Assembly: GCA_029570205.1 (NCBI GenBank)
Contig: JAKQSI010000048.1
Coordinates: forward strand, 30,050-94,049
Origin: Candidatus Omnitrophota bacterium
Lineage (GTDB): Bacteria > Hinthialibacterota > Hinthialibacteria > Hinthialibacterales > JAKPRU01
Reading direction: 5' to 3'
DNA: 64,000 bases
The position numbers were made by a program, and so were the translations under genes. The notes under the pieces were generated by a model, which did not search any database, was not told the DNA's origin, and saw nothing but the letters and a program-made list of their open reading frames with translations. Below, piece after piece: positions 45,163-55,304 of this stretch (positions are counted from its first letter, which is position 1; the number at the start of each line of letters is the position of its first letter).

Positions 45163-46785
45163 ATGAGCAGCAAAGATGTCGTTGATATCCTGGAGCGCAT
45201 CAGCCTGGAAAAAAACATTCCACTGGACTCGCTTTATGACGCTTTGGAGTCCGCCCTGATTACGGCAAGCAAAAAAATGCTCGATCCGGAGATCGACGTC
45301 ACGGAAGCGGAAATCGACCGGGAAACAGGTGATTTTCGCGTATACGCCACCAAGACGGTCGTGGAAGAAGTAACCAATCCAAACCTGGAACTCGCCCTCA
45401 GTGAGGTACAGGAAGAAATCCCCGACATAGAGCCGGGCGAGGAACTGACGGTGGATGTTACGCCGACCGATTTTGGCCGAATCGCGGCTCAAAGCGCCAA
45501 GCAGGTGATTACCCAACGTATTCGGGAAGCCGAACGGGAAATGGTCTATGACAAGTATAAGAACCGGGTCGGCGAACTGGTGATCGGAACCGTGCAGCGC
45601 CATGAGAAAGGAAACGTGATAGTGGACTTGGGGGGTGCGGAGGCCTGTCTGCCGCGTTGCAACATGGCTTTCGGCGAACGATTCCGGTACGGCGAGCGAA
45701 TCAAAGCGATCATCTCCGAGGTTCGTGACGTGCGGAAACAACAGGCAAAAGAGTCTGCCCCAACCGGCCACCATGACCGTCGCGACAGGGATCAGGTCCC
45801 GAAAGATGCCTTGGTGATCCTTTCCCGCAGAAGCCCCCAGCTGGTGATCAAATTGTTCGAGCAGGAGGTGGCGGAGATGCGTGAAGGAACCGTTTCCATC
45901 CGCCTCATTGCCCGCGAACCCGGAAAGCGCAGTAAAATCGCCGTCCTCTCCTCCGATAATAACGTCGATCCGGTCGGCGCCTGTGTCGGCATGAAAGGCT
46001 CGCGTGTTCAGATGGTCGTTCAGGAACTGCGCGGGGAAAGAATCGACATTGTTGAATACAGCGACGATAAACGCCGATTTGTTGCCAATTCACTCAAACC
46101 GGCGGAGATCGAAAGCGTGGAACTGAGCGAGGATGGGCGGCGGGCATTGCTTGTCGTGAAAGATGAAGAATTGTCTCTTGCCATCGGGAAAGGCGGCCTG
46201 AATGCCATGCTTGCATCTCGCCTGACCGGCACGGAAATCGATATCATATCGGTCTCCCAGCTTGCCGAACGAGAAGCGGAAGCCAAAAAGGAATTGCTGG
46301 AACTGCCTTCGGTCCACGATGCCGAGGCGGAAATCCTCATGGGAAAAGGACTGCTTTCGGCAATCGATATCGTGGAATATGGCCTGGAAGAACTGAAAGC
46401 GCTGGAAGGCATGTCTGAAGACACTGCGGAGAAAATCTATCGCGAGGCATTACGGGAAATCGGGGAACTGGAACCGGAACCCGAAGAGTCCGAAGAACCT
46501 CAAGAACCCGGAGAACCCGAAGAATTTGAAGGACCCGGAGAACCTGTAGAACCCGAAGCGCTGGAAAAATCCGAAAAACCTGAAGAAAAAGGAGAAACGG
46601 GAGAAACGGAAATCGAGTCAAACGACGATCTTGCCGAGGAACAAATCGAAGACACACCGCAAGAGGACGAAATGGAGCAGATGGACGAGACGGAAGATGA
46701 AGATGCGGATAACGAGGACATGGCGACGCCTGAAAATCTCGACGAGGATATGAAGGATCAGCCTGGCTCCATCGGAACGGCCTGA
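45163..46785 (+). CDS. nusA: Transcription termination/antitermination factor NusA
   Basis: Binds RNA polymerase and controls pausing, termination and antitermination. The 540 residues comprise the RNAP-binding N-terminal domain (about 1-130), an S1 domain (about 131-200; GELVIGTVQRHEKGNVIVDL), KH1 and KH2 (about 225-370; DPVGACVGMKGSRVQMVVQE, then LAIGKGGLNAMLASRLTG), a helix-hairpin region (about 405-435), and an unusually acidic 100-residue tail with EEPQEPGEPEEFE-type repeats. S1 and KH1 are separated by a charged insert (GHHDRRDRDQ). RimP is not upstream. The gene starts the nusA-to-pnp run, with infB 152 bases later. Confidence 0.95.
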   Translation: MSSKDVVDILERISLEKNIPLDSLYDALESALITASKKMLDPEIDVTEAEIDRETGDFRVYATKTVVEEVTNPNLELALSEVQEEIPDIEPGEELTVDVTPTDFGRIAAQSAKQVITQRIREAEREMVYDKYKNRVGELVIGTVQRHEKGNVIVDLGGAEACLPRCNMAFGERFRYGERIKAIISEVRDVRKQQAKESAPTGHHDRRDRDQVPKDALVILSRRSPQLVIKLFEQEVAEMREGTVSIRLIAREPGKRSKIAVLSSDNNVDPVGACVGMKGSRVQMVVQELRGERIDIVEYSDDKRRFVANSLKPAEIESVELSEDGRRALLVVKDEELSLAIGKGGLNAMLASRLTGTEIDIISVSQLAEREAEAKKELLELPSVHDAEAEILMGKGLLSAIDIVEYGLEELKALEGMSEDTAEKIYREALREIGELEPEPEESEEPQEPGEPEEFEGPGEPVEPEALEKSEKPEEKGETGETEIESNDDLAEEQIEDTPQEDEMEQMDETEDEDADNEDMATPENLDEDMKDQPGSIGTA

Positions 46786-46937
46786 ACCGGTCCATTCCGA
46801 AACAGACCGAGGCGTCTATTGCCCAATCGACTTTGGGGCACACTGATCTGCTGACTCGGCGCGCCAATTGCAGATGGACTTGTTTCGATCGTTCCGGCTG
46901 CATGTGTGAGTGATCCGCACGGAGGTTGCAAGTAAAG

Positions 46938-49574
46938 ATGCGAATTAACCAGATAGCACGTGAGTACCACTTGGACAACAAGGATATTATTGCTTTTCTC
47001 TCCTCCATCGGACATAGCGGGAAAAGTCACAGCTCCAGTATTGACGAGGACTTGCAGAAACGGATCCTGATTCATTTCGGTGTGATAGAAAGCCTCGAAG
47101 AGGAAGAACCCCAGAAGACAAGCAAATTCAAACGGGTAAAACGCCCCAAGGGATGGACGCCGAAGCCGGCCGAAGAAAAGGAAGTTGAGGCACAAGAAGC
47201 CGAATCGGTAACCGTTAAACCTCCAAAAGAAAAACCATCCCTGGGAATCAAGGCCCCTTCCAGACTCGCTGAAGCCAAACCCAAAGAAAAACCGGTCGAA
47301 GCAAAGAAAGAACCGGAACGAGAGGCCGAGCCGAAAGAAAAACTGCCTGTAGCAGAAGAAACAAAAGCCGTCACACCGGAGGAACCGGAGATTGCACAGC
47401 CCGGGAAAACCAAACCGGTAATCCAGGTTGAGTCGGTAACTTCCCAACAGCAAGTCACCGACACGGAAAGAATACAGGTCTCTGACCGCGGGGTAGAGCC
47501 ATTCGAAGAGAAGCTGCCTCCCGGACCGAAGGAGCTCTTCCCCCAAGTTCCGATTGAGGTAATTCCCGAGAAAACCGCTCATAAAAAAGCAAAAGCGCGT
47601 AAGGACGCCGACGAAGCCATCCGAAAAGAAATACAGAAACTCAAACTGAAAACAAAACGGGGCGCCGAGCCGACCAAGGTGATTGCCGGACCCATCGATC
47701 GTCGCATGGGGCATGGAATCCCGAAGGGCAAAAGCAAGAAAGCCTGGAAACGATCCAAGCGTGAACGACAGGAAGCCCAGTTGGCGGAAGAACTCGAACA
47801 GATCGAACATGATCGCACCACTCTGAGAATCCACGAAGCCACAACGGTAGCCGATATCGCTAATGGATTGGGAATCACCCCGGCGGAACTGATCTCCAAA
47901 CTGGTTCAGCTGGGAGTCATGGCCACCCTGAACCAGCGCCTGGACTTGGACACCATCCAAATCATCGCGGATGAGTTCGGTTTCGGCATCGAACAAGTGG
48001 ACCTGTTCGAGGCGGGATTGTTCAATTACCTGGGGGAAGAGGAAAAAGATCGGGAAGACCAGCTGGAACCTCGCCCCCCTGTTGTTACCGTTATGGGACA
48101 TGTGGACCACGGCAAGACAAAACTCCTGGATGCCATCCGGAAATCCGATGTGGTCTCCGGGGAAGCCGGTGGAATTACCCAGCATATCGGCGCGTACGAT
48201 GTCCGAACGCCAGGAGGCCGGATTGTCTTTGTCGATACCCCCGGTCATGAGGCATTCACCTCCATGCGGGCACGCGGCGCGATGATTACCGATATTGTCG
48301 TCCTGGTGGTGGCAGCCGATGACGGTGTCATGCCCCAGACCGTTGAGGCAATTCACCACGCCAAGGCGGCGGAAGTCCCCATTATTGTGGCAATCAACAA
48401 AATCGATCTCGCCGGAGCGAATCCCGACCGGGTCAAACAGCAGCTCGCCGAGCATGGCCTGATCCCCGAAGAATGGGGCGGAAAAACTATGTATGTGCTG
48501 TGTTCTGCCCTCAAGCGTGAAGGGATCAATGATCTTCTGGAGGCCATCCTGCTGCAGGCAGAGGTAATGGAATTGAAAGCGAATCCCAAAGCCAGACCGC
48601 GCGGAACCATTCTGGAAGCCCGCCTGGAACAGGGGCGTGGCCCGGTAACAACGGTACTGGTGGAACAGGGAACGCTTCATATCGGCGATCCGTGCATTGC
48701 CGGGGTTTATAGCGGACGTATCCGGGCGATGTACGATAATCGCGGCGAGCCGATCCACGAAGCCGGACCGTCCACTCCCGTCGAAATTCTGGGGCTGGAG
48801 GATGTTCCGTCGTCCGGAGACCCGTTCGTTGTGGTTCCCAGTGATTCCGAGGCAAAACAGATCAGCGGTCGGCTGCAACAATTGCAGAGAGAACGGCAAC
48901 TTCAGAAAGCCAAACGGGTGACCCTGGAAGATCTCCATGCACAAATCCAGGAAGGCAAAATCAAGGAATTGAATTTGATCGTGAAGGGGGATGTTCAGGG
49001 TTCGGTTGAGGCGCTGTGCAGCAATTTGGAGAAAATCGAAAGCCAGAAAGTTCAGGTTCAAATCATTCACAGCGGGGTGGGAGCGATCAGCGAATCCGAT
49101 ATCATGCTCGCTGCCGCGTCAAACGCTCTTGTGATCGGCTTCAATGTGCGGCCCACGCAGCGGGCGGAGGATCTCGCTCGGCAGGAGGGCGTTCAGGTTC
49201 GTACCTACCGGATCATTTACGATGCCATTTCCGCAATTCGGGATTCCATGGCCGGTCTTCTGGACCGGACATTTGAGGAGAACCTGCTCGGACGGGGCGA
49301 AATCCGCGAGGTGTTCCGCACCGCCAAAGGATTTTCAATTGCCGGGTCTTATGTCCGGGATGGCCGGCTGAATCGAAATGCCAACATTCGAATCATTCGG
49401 GATTCGGTGGTGGTTCACGAAGGCAAACTGGCCTCCCTGCGCCGTTTCAAGGACGATGTTGCCGAAGTGCCGCAGGGGATGGAATGCGGGATCGGCGTGG
49501 AACGATTTAACGACATTCGGGTCGGCGATGTGGTTGAGTGTTACGAAATGAAAGAAGTTACGCCGACCCTGTAA
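46938..49574 (+). CDS. infB: Translation initiation factor IF-2
   Basis: GTPase that brings initiator tRNA to the 30S subunit. The 878 residues include an IF2_N segment ([20 protein letters not shown]), a long Lys/Glu/Pro-rich linker (about 60-300), the G domain (about 380-545; GHVDHGKT at 387-394, [15 protein letters not shown]), and the C-terminal domains. The start is ATG 46938. A GGAGG at 46921-46925 lies 12 bases upstream; the in-frame TTG at 46926 lies only 1 base from it and is unlikely. It follows nusA in the usual order. Confidence 0.97.
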   Translation: MRINQIAREYHLDNKDIIAFLSSIGHSGKSHSSSIDEDLQKRILIHFGVIESLEEEEPQKTSKFKRVKRPKGWTPKPAEEKEVEAQEAESVTVKPPKEKPSLGIKAPSRLAEAKPKEKPVEAKKEPEREAEPKEKLPVAEETKAVTPEEPEIAQPGKTKPVIQVESVTSQQQVTDTERIQVSDRGVEPFEEKLPPGPKELFPQVPIEVIPEKTAHKKAKARKDADEAIRKEIQKLKLKTKRGAEPTKVIAGPIDRRMGHGIPKGKSKKAWKRSKRERQEAQLAEELEQIEHDRTTLRIHEATTVADIANGLGITPAELISKLVQLGVMATLNQRLDLDTIQIIADEFGFGIEQVDLFEAGLFNYLGEEEKDREDQLEPRPPVVTVMGHVDHGKTKLLDAIRKSDVVSGEAGGITQHIGAYDVRTPGGRIVFVDTPGHEAFTSMRARGAMITDIVVLVVAADDGVMPQTVEAIHHAKAAEVPIIVAINKIDLAGANPDRVKQQLAEHGLIPEEWGGKTMYVLCSALKREGINDLLEAILLQAEVMELKANPKARPRGTILEARLEQGRGPVTTVLVEQGTLHIGDPCIAGVYSGRIRAMYDNRGEPIHEAGPSTPVEILGLEDVPSSGDPFVVVPSDSEAKQISGRLQQLQRERQLQKAKRVTLEDLHAQIQEGKIKELNLIVKGDVQGSVEALCSNLEKIESQKVQVQIIHSGVGAISESDIMLAAASNALVIGFNVRPTQRAEDLARQEGVQVRTYRIIYDAISAIRDSMAGLLDRTFEENLLGRGEIREVFRTAKGFSIAGSYVRDGRLNRNANIRIIRDSVVVHEGKLASLRRFKDDVAEVPQGMECGIGVERFNDIRVGDVVECYEMKEVTPTL

Positions 49575-49610
49575 CTGGAGACGCTTTTTCGTTCCCGGTG
49601 GAAACCGCCA

Positions 49611-49895
49611 ATGACCTATCTTGGCCTGTTGGAAGTAGCGATCCGTATTCCAGGCTCCGACAGCCTGAAGGCCAAACGGCATGTTCTCCGAAGCCTGAAG
49701 GATCGCATTCGCAGCGGGTTTAATGTCTCGTTCGCAGAAACCGGCGAGATGTCCACCTGGCAGCGGGCCGATTTGGCCGCCTCGGCGGTCGCTGCAAACC
49801 GGCACAAAGTAGAAGAGGTTCTGCACCGGGTATTGCGGATCATACAAAATAACCCGGACGTTGAGGTGCTGGAATCGCATATTGAAATGTTTTGA
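49611..49895 (+). CDS. DUF503 family protein (YlxP-like)
   Basis: A 94-residue protein of the DUF503/YlxP family, recognised by IPGSDSLKAKRHVLRSLKDR, then FNVSFAETGEM and ADLAASAVAANR, and its position between infB and rbfA. YlxP is associated with ribosome function in Firmicutes, but the molecular role is not settled. It starts 36 bases after infB. The end lies 46 bases before the rbfA start. Confidence 0.9.
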   Translation: MTYLGLLEVAIRIPGSDSLKAKRHVLRSLKDRIRSGFNVSFAETGEMSTWQRADLAASAVAANRHKVEEVLHRVLRIIQNNPDVEVLESHIEMF

Positions 49896-49941
49896 CATCC
49901 TGTCCAGGCGGAAGTGGTCCGGTGAGGTGAGGTGTAGATCA

Positions 49942-50328
49942 ATGCGTACAAAATCTTCGTATCGAATCTACCAGGTCAATGCGCTCCTGAAAGAGGAAAT
50001 CGGCAAGATTCTGTTGTACGAAATGCGGGATCCGCGCCTGGAGGGAACCGGTATCACGGAAGTCCGTACCAGCAAGGACCTTCAGCACGCCCAGGTGTTT
50101 TTCACCTGCCCGGGCGACAAAGAGGATCCGCGTGTTGTGATGGAAGCGTTGGACCACAGCGCCGGGCATATTCGTCATGTCCTCGGTCAGCAGGTCCGTC
50201 TTAAATACATCCCGGAGCTTCGGTTCACTATCGATGATTCGTACGACCGAGCCGACCGGATTCTGGAGATTTTGCAACATGTCGATCTTGGCCATGAGGA
50301 AGAGAAGTCGTCCGACGGAGGACTATAA
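49942..50328 (+). CDS. rbfA: Ribosome-binding factor A
   Basis: A 128-residue 30S maturation factor with a KH-like fold. Family features are YQVNALLKEEIGKILLYEMR, then DPRLEGTGITEVRTSKDLQH and AQVFFT, and the later VRLKYIPELRFTIDDSYDRA. The ATG at 49942 has GAGGTG seven bases upstream; the frame open from 49861 overlaps the DUF503 gene and is not needed. Its 3' end overlaps truB by 50 bases. Confidence 0.95.
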   Translation: MRTKSSYRIYQVNALLKEEIGKILLYEMRDPRLEGTGITEVRTSKDLQHAQVFFTCPGDKEDPRVVMEALDHSAGHIRHVLGQQVRLKYIPELRFTIDDSYDRADRILEILQHVDLGHEEEKSSDGGL

Positions 50329-51262
50329 GAACCTGGATGGGGTTCTGAACATCGACAAGCCGCCTGAAATGACCTCTCATGATGTGGTCGATGCGGTCCG
50401 GCGTATCGCCGGGATTCGCAAGGTGGGCCATACCGGCACACTCGATCCCATGGCGACGGGCGTGTTGCCCCTTTGCCTGGGGAACGCCACCCGTATTCAG
50501 GAATTCCTCGTTGCCCAAAACAAAGAATACCGAGTGCAGATGCGCCTGGGGATTACCACGGTTACGCAAGACACCAGCGGTGAGATTGTGGAAGAACGGG
50601 ATCTGGGTTCCATCGACGAAGATATTGTGCGGGAGACTCTCCAGCGGTTCGTGGGTCCGCAATCCCAGATCCCGCCGATGGTTTCAGCCAAACATCACAA
50701 GGGAAAACGCTTGTATGAGCTGGCCCGTAAAGGCGTGGAAGTGAAACGTGCCCCATGCAAAATCACAATTTATGAGTTGGAAATCGAGAACATCGCCCTG
50801 CCCTATGTCACGTACCGGGTTGTATGTTCCAAGGGAACTTATATCCGAACCCTGTGCCACGATTTGGGGCGCGAGTTGGGAACCGGCGCCGCCATGTCGG
50901 ACCTGATCCGAACTCGCTGCGGGGCGTTCACCATCGAAAAGGCCGTCGCGCTCGAAAGCATGAAAAACCCGGAGGATGTCCGGCAGCATCTGGCTTCCAT
51001 GAGCGAATCCCTGTCGAATATGCCGTCTGTGCTGGTCGGGCACGAGGGCGCACAGAGCCTGGGGGCCGGTCGCGCGTTACTGGGGGTCTCTGTGGCGCGA
51101 GTTTCCGCACCCTTCGAGGCCGGGGACCGGCTGCGGATCCTTGATCGCCAGGGAGTCTTGCTGGGGGTGGGGGAGGCGCTTTTTCCCTCCGACCAGATCA
51201 ACGGCATGGGGGGAAATCTGCGTGTTGTAAAGCCGGTGAAAGTTTTCTTCGGCCAGAAGTAA
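50279..51262 (+). CDS. truB: tRNA pseudouridine(55) synthase
   Basis: Makes pseudouridine 55 in the T-loop of tRNAs. About 327 residues. The catalytic Asp is in GHTGTLDPMATGVLPLC (D56), followed by KEYRVQMRLGITTVTQDTSG and the RVVCSKGTYIRTLCHDLG block, all typical of the family. ATG 50279 and ATG 50294 are possible starts. The gene overlaps rbfA by 50 bases in another frame, consistent with coupling. Confidence 0.95.
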   Translation: MSILAMRKRSRPTEDYKNLDGVLNIDKPPEMTSHDVVDAVRRIAGIRKVGHTGTLDPMATGVLPLCLGNATRIQEFLVAQNKEYRVQMRLGITTVTQDTSGEIVEERDLGSIDEDIVRETLQRFVGPQSQIPPMVSAKHHKGKRLYELARKGVEVKRAPCKITIYELEIENIALPYVTYRVVCSKGTYIRTLCHDLGRELGTGAAMSDLIRTRCGAFTIEKAVALESMKNPEDVRQHLASMSESLSNMPSVLVGHEGAQSLGAGRALLGVSVARVSAPFEAGDRLRILDRQGVLLGVGEALFPSDQINGMGGNLRVVKPVKVFFGQK

Positions 51263-51293
51263 TGGCTTATCCCTCGCCCGAATGGAGAGAGCG

Positions 51294-51302
51294 TGGTATA
51301 AT
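51294..51302 (+). promoter_or_regulatory. Extended -10 promoter candidate for rpsO
   Basis: TGGTATAAT: a perfect TATAAT at 51297-51302 with the TGn extension. No good -35 box lies 17 bases upstream, which fits an extended -10 promoter. Initiation near 51309 would place the hairpin at 51313-51333 at the very start of the transcript. Confidence 0.55.
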
Positions 51303-51312
51303 AAACAATTCC

Positions 51313-51333
51313 GGGTGACGACATCTGTCACCC
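51313..51333 (+). promoter_or_regulatory. rpsO leader hairpin, possible S15 autoregulatory element
   Basis: GGGTGAC (51313-51319) pairs perfectly with GTCACCC (51327-51333) around a 7-base loop. It sits between the extended -10 box and the rpsO ribosome-binding site (AAAGGAGGTGA, 51341-51351). S15 is known to bind its own leader in several bacteria, with lineage-specific structures. The role here is inferred from position. Confidence 0.45.
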
Positions 51334-51355
51334 TCTCCCGAAAGGAGGTGAAAAG

Positions 51356-51625
51356 TTGTCTATTACGGTTGAACGCAAGCAGAAAGTGATCGAAGAGTAT
51401 CGAGTCCACGACACGGATACCGGCTCGCCGGAGGTTCAGATTGCCATTCTGTCCGAACGGATTGCAAATCTGACCGAGCATTTCAAGTCGCACAAAAAGG
51501 ACCATCATTCGCGTCGTGGATTATTGATGATGGTCAACCAGCGTCGCCGATTGCTGGATTATCTGAAGGAGCATCAGATCGATCGGTATCGCGCGATCAT
51601 CAGCAGACTTGGATTGAGACGTTAA
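51356..51625 (+). CDS. rpsO: Small ribosomal subunit protein S15
   Basis: An 89-residue 16S rRNA-binding protein at full family length. Features are [40 protein letters not shown], and the [10 protein letters not shown] end. The start is TTG 51356, with a very strong AAAGGAGGTGA upstream. The rpsO-pnp order is conserved in bacteria. Confidence 0.97.
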   Translation: MSITVERKQKVIEEYRVHDTDTGSPEVQIAILSERIANLTEHFKSHKKDHHSRRGLLMMVNQRRRLLDYLKEHQIDRYRAIISRLGLRR

Positions 51626-52009
51626 AGAATCTGTGGAGGAGAACGAGTCGATTTACGGGTACTGGGCGGACTGAATCTATTCCGTTGTTGGGTTTTTTCA
51701 GGCACCCCGATTAGGAGGACGGATCTCGGTTCGAGGTCTTTCATCCTAGTCAGGGTGCAAACGAGAAAGTTCAACATGCCCCCCGCCTCCTTCTCCTCCA
51801 CTTATCAGGTTATCGCATCTGTGGTTAGTTCGCTTGGGGTTTATCGCCAATAGAATGCGTGAAGGATCAGGGATACATGAAACCTGAATCCGATTGGACC
51901 TTACAGCCTTTCCCACCGAAACCGCTAACCGGAGCCGACGGCATTGGTTTGTCCGTATTGCGTATTCGCAATGCCCGGCACACATCACAAATAAACGGAG
52001 GAATACCTC
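51626..52009 (+). promoter_or_regulatory. rpsO-pnp intergenic leader
   Basis: A 384-base gap. The pnp leader holds a hairpin, ATTGCG (51957-51962) with CGCAAT (51967-51972), 24 bases before the GGAGG of pnp. In some bacteria the pnp leader is an RNase III target that mediates autoregulation; that is only suggested here. A T-run near 51690 has no stem before it and is not called a terminator. No open frame in the gap is accepted as a gene. Confidence 0.4.
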
Positions 52010-54352
52010 ATGGCAATACACACGGTGACCCGTGAAATCGCGGGTCGTACACTGACTTTGGAAACCGGCCGACTGGCGAATCAAGCCGGCGGTGCGGTTG
52101 TCGCCCGCTACGGCGACACAATGACCTTTTCCGCCGCTACTATGGCGGCTCCACGTGCGGGAATCGATTTCTTTCCCCTCACCGTGGATTATCGAGAACA
52201 ACGTTCCGCTGCCGGGAAGTTCCCCGGTGGGTTTTTCAAGCGGGAAGGACGTCCCGCTGACCGGGAAACCCTCATCTCCCGGTGCATCGACCGGCCTCTC
52301 CGGCCGCTTTTCCCGGAAGGGTTCAATAACGAAGTCCAGGTCCTCGCTCAAGTCCTCTCGTTCGACAATGAAAACGATTCCGACATTCTGGCGATGATCA
52401 GCTCATTCGCCGCCCTGGAAATCTCGGAAATCCCTTTCAACGGCCCCCTCGCGGCTGTCCGAATTGGAAAAGTCAACGGAGAGTTGATCGTCAATCCGAC
52501 CATCGAGCAGATGCAGGCAGGGACCCTGAACCTCACGATTGCCGGGAAACGCAACTCCATCCTGATGGTCGAAGGCGGAGCGAACGAAGAACCGGAAGAG
52601 ACGCTTCTTGCGGCATTCGACTTGGCGCTGGAAACCATGACCCCTGTCCTGGATATGATTGAGGAACTCCGCTCCCTCGCGGGAAAACCCAAAGTGCCCG
52701 TTGATCCGCCGGTTTCTCTTCAGGGACTGGAGACAAGAGTCTGGGAGATCATCGGCGACCGGTTCCAGCAGGCCAACGAGATCAAGGACAAACGCCAGCG
52801 ACAGGCAGAACTCGACAATCTGTGTGCGGAAGCTGTCGAGAAAATACTGGAAAGTCACGAGCGGGAGTTTGCCGCCACACTGCCGGATAATATTGCTACC
52901 CGCGAGGCAGTCGAACAGATCGCGACTCACCTGACCGGAAAAGAGACCGCTCGCCTGGTCGCACAGGTCAAAGAGGCATTCGGGAATATCGAAAAACGCG
53001 AATTGCGAAGATTGATCCTTGAAGAACATCGCCGTTCCGACGGCAGGGCGCTGGATGAGATTCGGCCGATCTCCATTGAGGTAGGGATGATCCCGCGCAC
53101 ACACGGTTCCGCGCTCTTCACACGAGGCCAGACTCAGACCCTGGTGACCACAACGCTCGGCACAACCTCGGACGAGCAGAAAATCGACGGCCTCCTGGAA
53201 GAGTATTACAAGCGATTTCTCCTGCACTACAACTTCCCGCCGTATTGTGTCGGTGAAGTTCGTCCGATGCGCGGACCGGGCCGACGGGATATCGGGCATG
53301 GGGCGCTTGCCGAGCGCGCCATCGAATCGCTTCTACCGGACCATGAGCAGTTCCCATACACCATCCGTGTTGTCTCCGATGTGATGGAATCCAATGGATC
53401 CTCTTCCATGGCTACGGTGTGCGGCGGGTCATTGTCTCTTATGGATGCCGGTGTGCCGATTAAACGGGCTGTCGCCGGAATAGCTATGGGACTCGTGAAA
53501 GAGGGTGATAAGTCCGCCATCCTGACCGATATCCTTGGTGTGGAAGATCACTTGGGCGATATGGATTTCAAGGTGGCCGGAACCAGTGAGGGAATCACCG
53601 GGTTCCAGATGGATTTGAAGATCGAGGGGATCAGTCGCGAACTGCTCGCTTCTGCTCTCGAACAGGCTCATCGCGCAAGACTTTTCATCCTGGATCGCAT
53701 GAACCAGGTGATCGACAAAGCACGCTCCGAATTGTCGCCTTTCGCGCCGCGTATTCAGGTCCTGATGATCCCCGTTGACCGGATTCGGGATGTGATCGGG
53801 CCGGGCGGCAAGATGATCCGCCAGATTATCGCCGAGACCGGTGTGAAGATCGATATCGACGATGACGGGCAGGTGATTATCGCCTCTGTAGATGAGGAAG
53901 CCGGACGGCGTGCGCGCGAGTGGATCGAGACGCTTGTGGAAGAAGTCGAGGTTGAAAAAGTTTACAGGGGAAAAGTGACCCGCCTGATGAATTTCGGCGC
54001 GTTTGTCGAGATCCTGCCCGGCAAAGAAGGTCTGGTTCACATTTCCGAATTGACCGAAGGCCGTGTGGATGAAGTGCGGGATATTGTGAAGGAAGGGGAT
54101 ACCATTGATGTTAAGGTGATTGAAATCGACAGTCTTGGAAGGATCAACCTCAGCAAGAGGCTGGCAGAACGCGATCTGGGTATTACGCCGGAATCTCAGT
54201 GGCGTGAGTCTCGTCCCCCGCGTCCTGACCGTGACCGTGGTCGTTCGGGTGGTGGCGGTGGCCGGGGAGATCGCCGGAATAGCGGTGGCCGCAACGACCG
54301 GGGTGATCGGGGTGGCCGAGGTGATCGAGACCGAGGCGACCGCCGTCGCTGA
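52010..54352 (+). CDS. pnp: Polyribonucleotide nucleotidyltransferase
   Basis: 3'-to-5' phosphorolytic exoribonuclease and polymerase of the degradosome. The 780 residues comprise two RNase PH domains (about 12-225 and 320-545; signature SVLMFTRGQTQ-like HGSALFTRGQTQTLVTTTLG), a helical linker, KH (IRDVIGPGGKMIRQIIAETG), and an S1 domain (YRGKVTRLMNFGAFVEILPG). The last about 45 residues form an Arg/Gly/Asp-rich tail (GRSGGGGGRGDRRNSGGRN). The ATG at 52010 has GGAGG 8 bases upstream. It closes the nusA-to-pnp run. Confidence 0.97.
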   Translation: MAIHTVTREIAGRTLTLETGRLANQAGGAVVARYGDTMTFSAATMAAPRAGIDFFPLTVDYREQRSAAGKFPGGFFKREGRPADRETLISRCIDRPLRPLFPEGFNNEVQVLAQVLSFDNENDSDILAMISSFAALEISEIPFNGPLAAVRIGKVNGELIVNPTIEQMQAGTLNLTIAGKRNSILMVEGGANEEPEETLLAAFDLALETMTPVLDMIEELRSLAGKPKVPVDPPVSLQGLETRVWEIIGDRFQQANEIKDKRQRQAELDNLCAEAVEKILESHEREFAATLPDNIATREAVEQIATHLTGKETARLVAQVKEAFGNIEKRELRRLILEEHRRSDGRALDEIRPISIEVGMIPRTHGSALFTRGQTQTLVTTTLGTTSDEQKIDGLLEEYYKRFLLHYNFPPYCVGEVRPMRGPGRRDIGHGALAERAIESLLPDHEQFPYTIRVVSDVMESNGSSSMATVCGGSLSLMDAGVPIKRAVAGIAMGLVKEGDKSAILTDILGVEDHLGDMDFKVAGTSEGITGFQMDLKIEGISRELLASALEQAHRARLFILDRMNQVIDKARSELSPFAPRIQVLMIPVDRIRDVIGPGGKMIRQIIAETGVKIDIDDDGQVIIASVDEEAGRRAREWIETLVEEVEVEKVYRGKVTRLMNFGAFVEILPGKEGLVHISELTEGRVDEVRDIVKEGDTIDVKVIEIDSLGRINLSKRLAERDLGITPESQWRESRPPRPDRDRGRSGGGGGRGDRRNSGGRNDRGDRGGRGDRDRGDRRR

Positions 54353-54376
54353 GATGCGTCGATTGTCCGCGACCCT

Positions 54377-54413
54377 CTCCCCCCAAGTTTGAGGGAGACA
54401 CAGAGGGGGTTGA
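54377..54413. repeat. Dispersed C/G-rich repeat after pnp
   Basis: CTCCCCCCAAGTTTGAGGGA followed by GACACAGAGGGGGTTGA. It closely matches the reverse complement of 42629-42661, inside the tilS 5' end. It lies 24 bases past the pnp stop and could form a stem (CTCCCCCC with GAGGG), so it may also act as a terminator. Confidence 0.7.
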
Positions 54414-54558
54414 GTTTCTTGGAGTTATATTTCCTCACTCAACCCTCTCCTGAAAACAAGATCATTAAATCAGGGAGGGCGATGCTTCCGCCGAGCCGAT
54501 TTTCTTATTGCTCGCGGCTTGGCAGGAGCCTCGTCTTCCCTTCGTGTCCCGCCCGCAT

Positions 54559-55304
54559 TTACTGATACAGCCCCCAGTTTTCAACGCGGCTGGTTCCTCC
54601 GACAAGGATCGTGACTTCCTTGAACAGCCCCGCAATCTCCCATCCGAAGGGTCGTTGATTCCCAGCTCGCCAACAGCCTCAAACGGATCAAATATCGGCG
54701 ATGTCTCCTCCCCCGACTCAATGTGAAACACCGCCCATACTTTCGTTATGGATTTCACGATCCATCTACCGTTCTCCATATAAAAGTCGCCCAAACATGG
54801 AATTGCGGGATACATAACACCAGCGTATCCCCTCGAGTCCGTTCGATACTTGCCACTTCCGATACCCGCTCCGCCGATCATACCCGTATGAACTACCCAC
54901 GCATTCGCGACAGGCGTTTACCCCTCGGTCTCCAAAACACGAACAGAAATCGTCTCAAAAGCGTCGGTCGTAATATACCAAGACCCAACGGGCAACGAAG
55001 CATCGGAAACGGGCAAGCCGTCAAGATCCTTCAACTCTGCATGAAGAAAAGAGAACTCACCGAAGCCAATCCCATATTCGCTCACAGGCGTCCCCCAGGA
55101 AATATAAAGAAGAATGTCGATACATGACACGTTCTCTCCGCTCGCCGGGGTTATGCGGCTGAAGTGCAGATGAAGAAGATTGTCCTGTTCGCTATATTCC
55201 ACACCGAAGCTGAAACCGAGCGAAATCACATTCGTGGCGTCAAATGGCCCCCGACTGATGCTGAAATTGCCCTCCCGAATTCTCTCCGATCCGGTTACGC
55301 TCAA
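54559..55304 (-). pseudogene. Secreted protein gene broken by a nonsense codon and a frameshift
   Basis: Three pieces make one protein-like sequence. Piece 1 (55304-54921) includes FSISRGPFDATNVISLGFSF and ends VLETEG. The in-frame TAA at 54918-54920 replaces what is probably AAA, as VLETEG-K-TPVANAWVVHTG reads as one strand-turn. The frame continues through MIGGAGIGSGKYRTDSRGYA to FDPFEAVGELGINDPSDG. At about 54640-54652 it shifts to a frame reading WEIAGLFKEVTILVGGTSRV then ENWGLYQ-stop (54559). The pattern (choice-of-anchor or carboxypeptidase-regulatory-like beta strands) suggests a secreted protein. Either a true pseudogene or assembly errors would explain this. Its 5' end is uncertain. 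Confidence 0.65.

Noticed and set aside
46758-49070. Long minus-strand open frame (770 residues) across infB
   Set aside because: It is antisense to a full, motif-verified infB and rich in Phe/Leu as expected from the complement of Lys/Glu-rich sequence; it has no family likeness.
51660-51710. T-run after rpsO considered as a terminator
   Set aside because: No G/C-rich stem immediately precedes it.
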